Positions 60,254-64,000 of a stretch of 64,000 nucleotides of DNA are shown piece by piece. The translations under genes were made by a program, and so were the position numbers. Below the pieces are notes generated by a model, which did not search any database, had not been told where the DNA came from, and worked only from the letters and a program-made list of their open reading frames with translations. Numbering within the stretch: the stretch's first letter is position 1; each line of letters opens with the position of its first letter. This stretch comes from Parasponia andersonii (lineage: Eukaryota > Streptophyta > Magnoliopsida > Rosales > Cannabaceae): NCBI GenBank assembly GCA_002914805.1, contig JXTB01000041.1:917240-981239 (forward strand). Direction: 5' to 3'.

Positions 60254-63200
60254 ATGGCTTCGAATCAAAATCAGGAATTGCAATCTATTATGGATTCAGA
60301 GATAGATTCATTGAGGAGGCAGCTCTGCTTCCCCGGAGGAGTGACGTTTCAACGAGTCAAAGGCCCCGCAGACTGGTACCTTCGGCCTTGCGCCCCCGAG
60401 GGTTCCATCGTCTTGGGTAGGAAGCACCTGGACTGCCTGCGATTCCTTCTTCCCCCTCTAGTCCATCAATTTTTTGCCCTGATGGGGATCCACCCGATGC
60501 AACTGAATGCCAACGGTATTATGATTCTGATGGGGCTCTCTGCCCTGTCAGTTATCTATAACACGCATATCGACCTGGAGGTGGTCTTCTACGCTTACAA
60601 ACTTGTTCTCATTCCTAAGAAGGGCTCCTACCCCACCTTCTGTCTCCAGCCGCTGCCCGGGCACCACATCTTCTGGGGACTGCCACAATCAGACAAACAA
60701 TGGGACTCTCACGCCAGGCTTTATGCCGTTGGAGGGGCGTGGTGCTCCCCTTGGGTGAACGGAGAACATTTCCAAGCCCCCTCAGTCTTCCTCCAGAGTA
60801 AGCATCGGACTATGATCTTTGGGTCTGAGTTCTCTCATGATTTTATTGCTCATGTTACTTTGCCCTGTGCAGCCTCAGCAGAAGAAAGCAGGTTCGAGTC
60901 GCACCTGTCGGCTGGGCGGCTCAAAAGCCTGGAGGGAATCATAATCTTCAGCTCTCCGGGGGAATGCCGGCACATTCAAGCCATCCTCAACCCCCTGATG
61001 ATGAACCTGATGCCCAGGATGGTCTCGTACCTTCCCTTTCCTTTGGATTCCTGGGTCATCACCAAGCACCTGAGGAGTCGACTCGACGCCTCCGCCCTGA
61101 ACCGATTTTGCCGGGACGAAAGCGATCGAATCACCATGGTGAGTCGGCAGGTTACGGCTTCAAGCCAGCTGACGGGCACCAACGACCTGGTAGCGCCGTC
61201 CAATCATGAACTCGAGGAGGCCGTGAGGCTTGTGGCCGCGGAGTGCATCAGGCTCCGCCAGGAGGAACACGCCACCTCCAAAAGGGTTAGGGGTAAGTCT
61301 ATTTTTAAATCTTTGCATCTTTGTGGGTCGGGCCGCGACTGCAGACTAATCTCGTTGTCTATTTTTCACAGGTTCTGAGATGAGCCCATCAGTCGATCCC
61401 TCTCCCATCAAAGGGAGAGCCACGGCATCAAAAGCCCAAGGCAAGGCGTCTGCTGGCCGGCGCCTTGTGGTGCATTCGGGAGGAGCGGAATCAGCAGTTC
61501 CCTGCTCCGACGCCGGCGGATCTCCACCCAGGGGACCGTCTACCCTTCTGATCACGCGCAGGGAAGCGACAACGCCAGGTCCGACTAGGGGGTCTGCAGC
61601 AGCGATCTCCCCCACCCCTGACTCCGGTTCGAAATCGAGCACCGTTAGCCTCAGTGGAGATATCGCCGACCTCAGTGGGGGAGTTCCGAGGCTGAAATCC
61701 AGACTCTCCTCCCCTCCTCCGGCCCCTACAAAGCAGCAACGCGAGGTCGATTTATCAAATGAGGAAGAGGGCCGGGTGGAGAAGAGGGGCAGGGTCGTCC
61801 TTTCATCCGATAGTGACGACGATGGGGCGACGCTGACCCTTCTAAGGAGGAAACGGTCAGCACGCAGCAGCTAGTCCGGAGGAGGTGTACCGCCTCTCTC
61901 CGCCCTCGACGGCGCTCCTGACGGCTCCGGACCTTCCTCCGGCACTATTGCTCCTGCTCTGGAGGCGTGCCCGGCGGATGGAGGGGATGCTCCAATGACC
62001 GCCGAGGAGGGGCCGCGTTCCCCGGGTGTGAACACTGCACAAAGAAGTGATCCAGCTATGGAGCCGGAGCTGGAGGCCCTTACTCCAGAGAACGTCGAGC
62101 TTCTCACCACCCGCACTCTCGCACAGGTTTGTCACACTTGGGTATTTTTATGTTTTTCCATGTCTTTGACTAATGCCGACCCCCTCCTTTATTGCTTAAC
62201 TTGCAGCTGTCCGCCATCCGATCTTTCTACTCTGATCGCGTCAAGGGTCTGACCGAAGAGCTGAGCTCCTGTTCCGCACTGGCCGAGCGCAGAGAGGCCA
62301 CCCTCACCGAATTGAGGTCTGATTTTGACGCATATCAAGGCCTCGAAGAAGCGAGGGTTAGCAGCACAGTGGCGCACGCCATGAGTGTTGAGAAAGCCAG
62401 GAGCGAGGAGCTAGCGGCGAGATTAGCTCAAGCGGAGGCGGACAAGCTTGCTTAGTCTGAAGCCGCCAGGTTGGCTNCACACTTGGGTATTTTTATGTTT
62501 TTTCATGTCTTTGACTAATGCCGACCCCCTCCTTTGTTGCTTAACTTGCAGCTGTCCGCCATCCGATCTTTCTACTCTGATCGCGTCAAGGGTCTGACCG
62601 AAGAGCTGAGCTCCTGTTCCGCACTGGCTGAGCGTAGCGAGGCCGCCCTCACCGAATTGAGGTCTGATTTTGATGCATATCAAGGCCTCGAAGAAGCGAG
62701 GGTTAGCAGCGCAGTGGCGCACGCCATGAGTGTTGAGAAAGCCAGGAGCGAGGAGCTAGCGGCGAGATTAGCTCAAGCGGAGGCGGACAAGCTTGCTTAG
62801 TCTGAAGCCGCCAGGTTGGCTTAGGGCGAGCTGAGGATCAAAGAGCAAGAGCTTCAGAGTGCGGGGGCAGAGATGGAACTGGCCTTCATCGCTCGAGATC
62901 AGGCTGTCGAGGACGCCAAGGAAGCGAGGAAAGCTGAGGCGACGGCCAAGCTTGAAGCCCATACTCTGCAACGCAGACTTGATCGGTCCCATGAGGTAAA
63001 CCGATATCTCTTTCTGGACCATAAAAATCTGATGAGTACTCAGGTGGAGGCATCTCGTAAACATTGCGCGGACCTCGCTGGTATTAATTCTTTGTTGATC
63101 GACTTATCGCAGCGGCAGGCGGAGCTCAGACTGGCGGCGCTGAAGGACAGACTGGCGGATGCGGAGAAGTTGAAAATAAGGTACCACAAGCAGGTGGACG

Positions 63201-63634
63201 TTCTTTCTGCGGAATGTTATAGGTCTGGCTAGGAGAACAAAGAATTTGAAAACTATGCCGAGGTGGTGACACCAGACCAATTTGACGATCAGAAAGGCGT
63301 CAAGAGGGACCACTACTCCATCAAGCACTACATGCAGCAGCTCGAGGACGAGATCAAAATTATATACCCATCGGACGTACTGGAGATGCTTGCTGCAGAA
63401 AAGGATGGGCCCTCTATGTCTGCTCCTGGTGCTGCGGAGCTTACTCCTGCTGCTGGTCCGCCAGATCGAGCTCCGGAAGCCCCGGTCATTCAGCCTAGCC
63501 CTGGGGTCTTAATCGGTGAAGGGTTCGGCGCGGCTGTCGTATCCAGTGACGAATCCAATCCGGCCATGCCACCCTTCTCCGAAGCCAGTCCGAGTGTTGG
63601 GGTCGGCCGTGCCTCCTCGGATGGAGGTAACTAG
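60254..63634 (+). pseudogene. Spliced transposon ORF: PF04195-like domain plus coiled coil, interrupted by TAG codons
   Basis: Exon 1 (60254-61292) encodes a domain resembling 'Putative gypsy type transposon' (PF04195/Transposase_28): PGGVTFQRVKG near the start, then LLPPLVHQFFALMGIHPMQL, GIMILMGLSALSVIYNTHI and LPGHHIFWGLPQ. A GGTAAGT donor and TTTTCACAG acceptor (61372) join in frame to a Pro/Ser-rich low-complexity exon with an acidic LSSDSDDDG stretch. A second intron (62127-62206) leads to a Glu/Ala-rich coiled coil (LTEELSSCSALAER...) and then ADLAGINSLLIDL. In-frame stops at 61872, 62453, 62798, 62822 and 63230 are all TAG; the natural end is TAA at 63632. Part of the coiled-coil exon and the intron before it are duplicated around the N at 62477. 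The molecular function of this family is unknown. Confidence 0.7.
62133..62821 (+). repeat. 344-bp direct duplication on either side of a single N
   Basis: Positions 62133-62476 and 62478-62821 are nearly identical, starting CACACTTGGGTATTTTTATG and ending GAAGCCGCCAGGTTGGCT. They differ at roughly eight sites, for example CTTTATTGC/CTTTGTTGC and GACGCAT/GATGCAT. Each copy carries the intron 3' part, the acceptor and the same coiled-coil exon start. The N between them indicates an assembly join. Confidence 0.95.
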
Positions 63635-64000
63635 GCTTCCCCCCCCAATTTATGTACATTTGTAGAGTAACTAGGTCCCTCCTCCAAAGCATGTACATTT
63701 GTAAAGCTAACTGTTTGTTGTAACCCTTTAAATAAATGACAAAGGATGCTCCGTCATTTTTAGACTGTTTTCTTTTGCGTTCCACCATTTGTTTAACTGA
63801 CTGTAAGGATACGATTTCGGGTTATTAGCGAGCCTCCCTGGGGTCATGGTTACTCGGAATGTCTTCGGACATGGGGGTGCAGGCTTTGGTTCACCCTGTT
63901 CTGCAGAATTGTAACCTTCGCTATAACTTGTTTTGGCAGAGTTCGACCTCCGCGTGTGGCTAGACTTCTCGGAGCCAGCTCCAGGGTTTAGTTGACCACT
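63635..64000 (+). other. Non-coding downstream part of the retroelement
   Basis: After the TAA, two ATGTACATTTGTA-type words recur (63652 and 63690), followed by GC-richer sequence with no ORF that fits the upstream frame. The element continues beyond the window. Confidence 0.45.

Larger units (their letters stand above)
59051..64000 (+). mobile_element. Large retroelement carrying a 'putative gypsy type transposon' ORF, right end outside the window
   Basis: Composition changes sharply near 59051 from AT-rich DNA to clearly GC-richer sequence that continues to the right edge. The first ~1.1 kb is non-coding and could be an LTR or leader, with a TATA-like CTTTAAAAACC at about 60122. A spliced ORF with a PF04195-like domain follows, then a coiled-coil region. 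There is no gag, protease, integrase or reverse transcriptase in the window, so these may lie further right or be absent (LARD-like). LTR ends, PBS and target duplication were not found; the left boundary is approximate. Confidence 0.65.

Noticed and set aside
60875-61739. Several minus-strand ORFs in the GC-rich transposon block
   Set aside because: Antisense shadows; the plus frame joins across consensus splice sites and shows domain-like sequence.
1-64000. CRISPR arrays, bacterial operons, rRNA or intact tRNA genes
   Set aside because: None seen; direct repeats here are transposon ends, minisatellites or duplications, and the window is plant nuclear DNA.

Overview
This is plant nuclear DNA, most likely from a eudicot and possibly a woody one. 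The evidence is AT-rich intergenic sequence, many short GT-AG introns, plant-only gene families (IQD, RKD, phytolongin, starch synthase I, TAP46) and abundant LTR retrotransposons and MITE-like elements. I cannot name the species. There are two assembly gaps: 273 Ns at 3450-3722 and a single N at 62477, the latter lying between two near-identical 344-bp copies.

Layout from left to right. The first coding exon of an ABI-like (ABIL) SCAR/WAVE-complex gene runs off the left edge on the minus strand. A repeat-rich stretch follows (3.7-7.5 kb), with a degenerate ~75-bp tandem array and two inverted-repeat elements. An RKD transcription factor gene with an RWP-RK domain is on the plus strand (8.5-10.0 kb). 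A DUF688/MEE47-like gene is on the minus strand (10.75-12.25 kb); its short last exon is 0.8 kb away from the main ORF. The region 13.4-30.6 kb is a transposon bed. It holds a non-autonomous LTR element (minus), a complete but decayed Ty1/copia element with both LTRs, TSD, PBS and PPT (plus), a copia gag-protease-integrase fragment, and several inverted-repeat elements, two of which belong to one family.

A gene-dense block lies between 30.8 and 55.0 kb. It contains a long coiled-coil protein gene (minus), TAP46 (plus), a phytolongin (minus), starch synthase 1 (minus, 15 exons reconstructed here) and an IQD calmodulin-binding scaffold gene (minus, 4 exons). The region 55-59 kb has no gene but carries a small tRNA-type SINE with 14-bp target duplications. 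From about 59.05 kb to the right edge the base composition becomes clearly GC-richer. This is a large retroelement carrying a 'putative gypsy type transposon' ORF (PF04195-like) followed by a coiled-coil region; the ORF is spliced and broken only by TAG codons.

The host genes are ordinary housekeeping and regulatory genes and do not form a pathway cluster: actin nucleation, germline or embryo transcription, PP2A/TOR signalling, SNARE-related trafficking, chloroplast starch synthesis and calmodulin/microtubule scaffolding. I found no convincing new biological system. The most informative signals are in the repeats and in how the elements have decayed. Exon structures were worked out by hand from reading frames, splice sites and family conservation.
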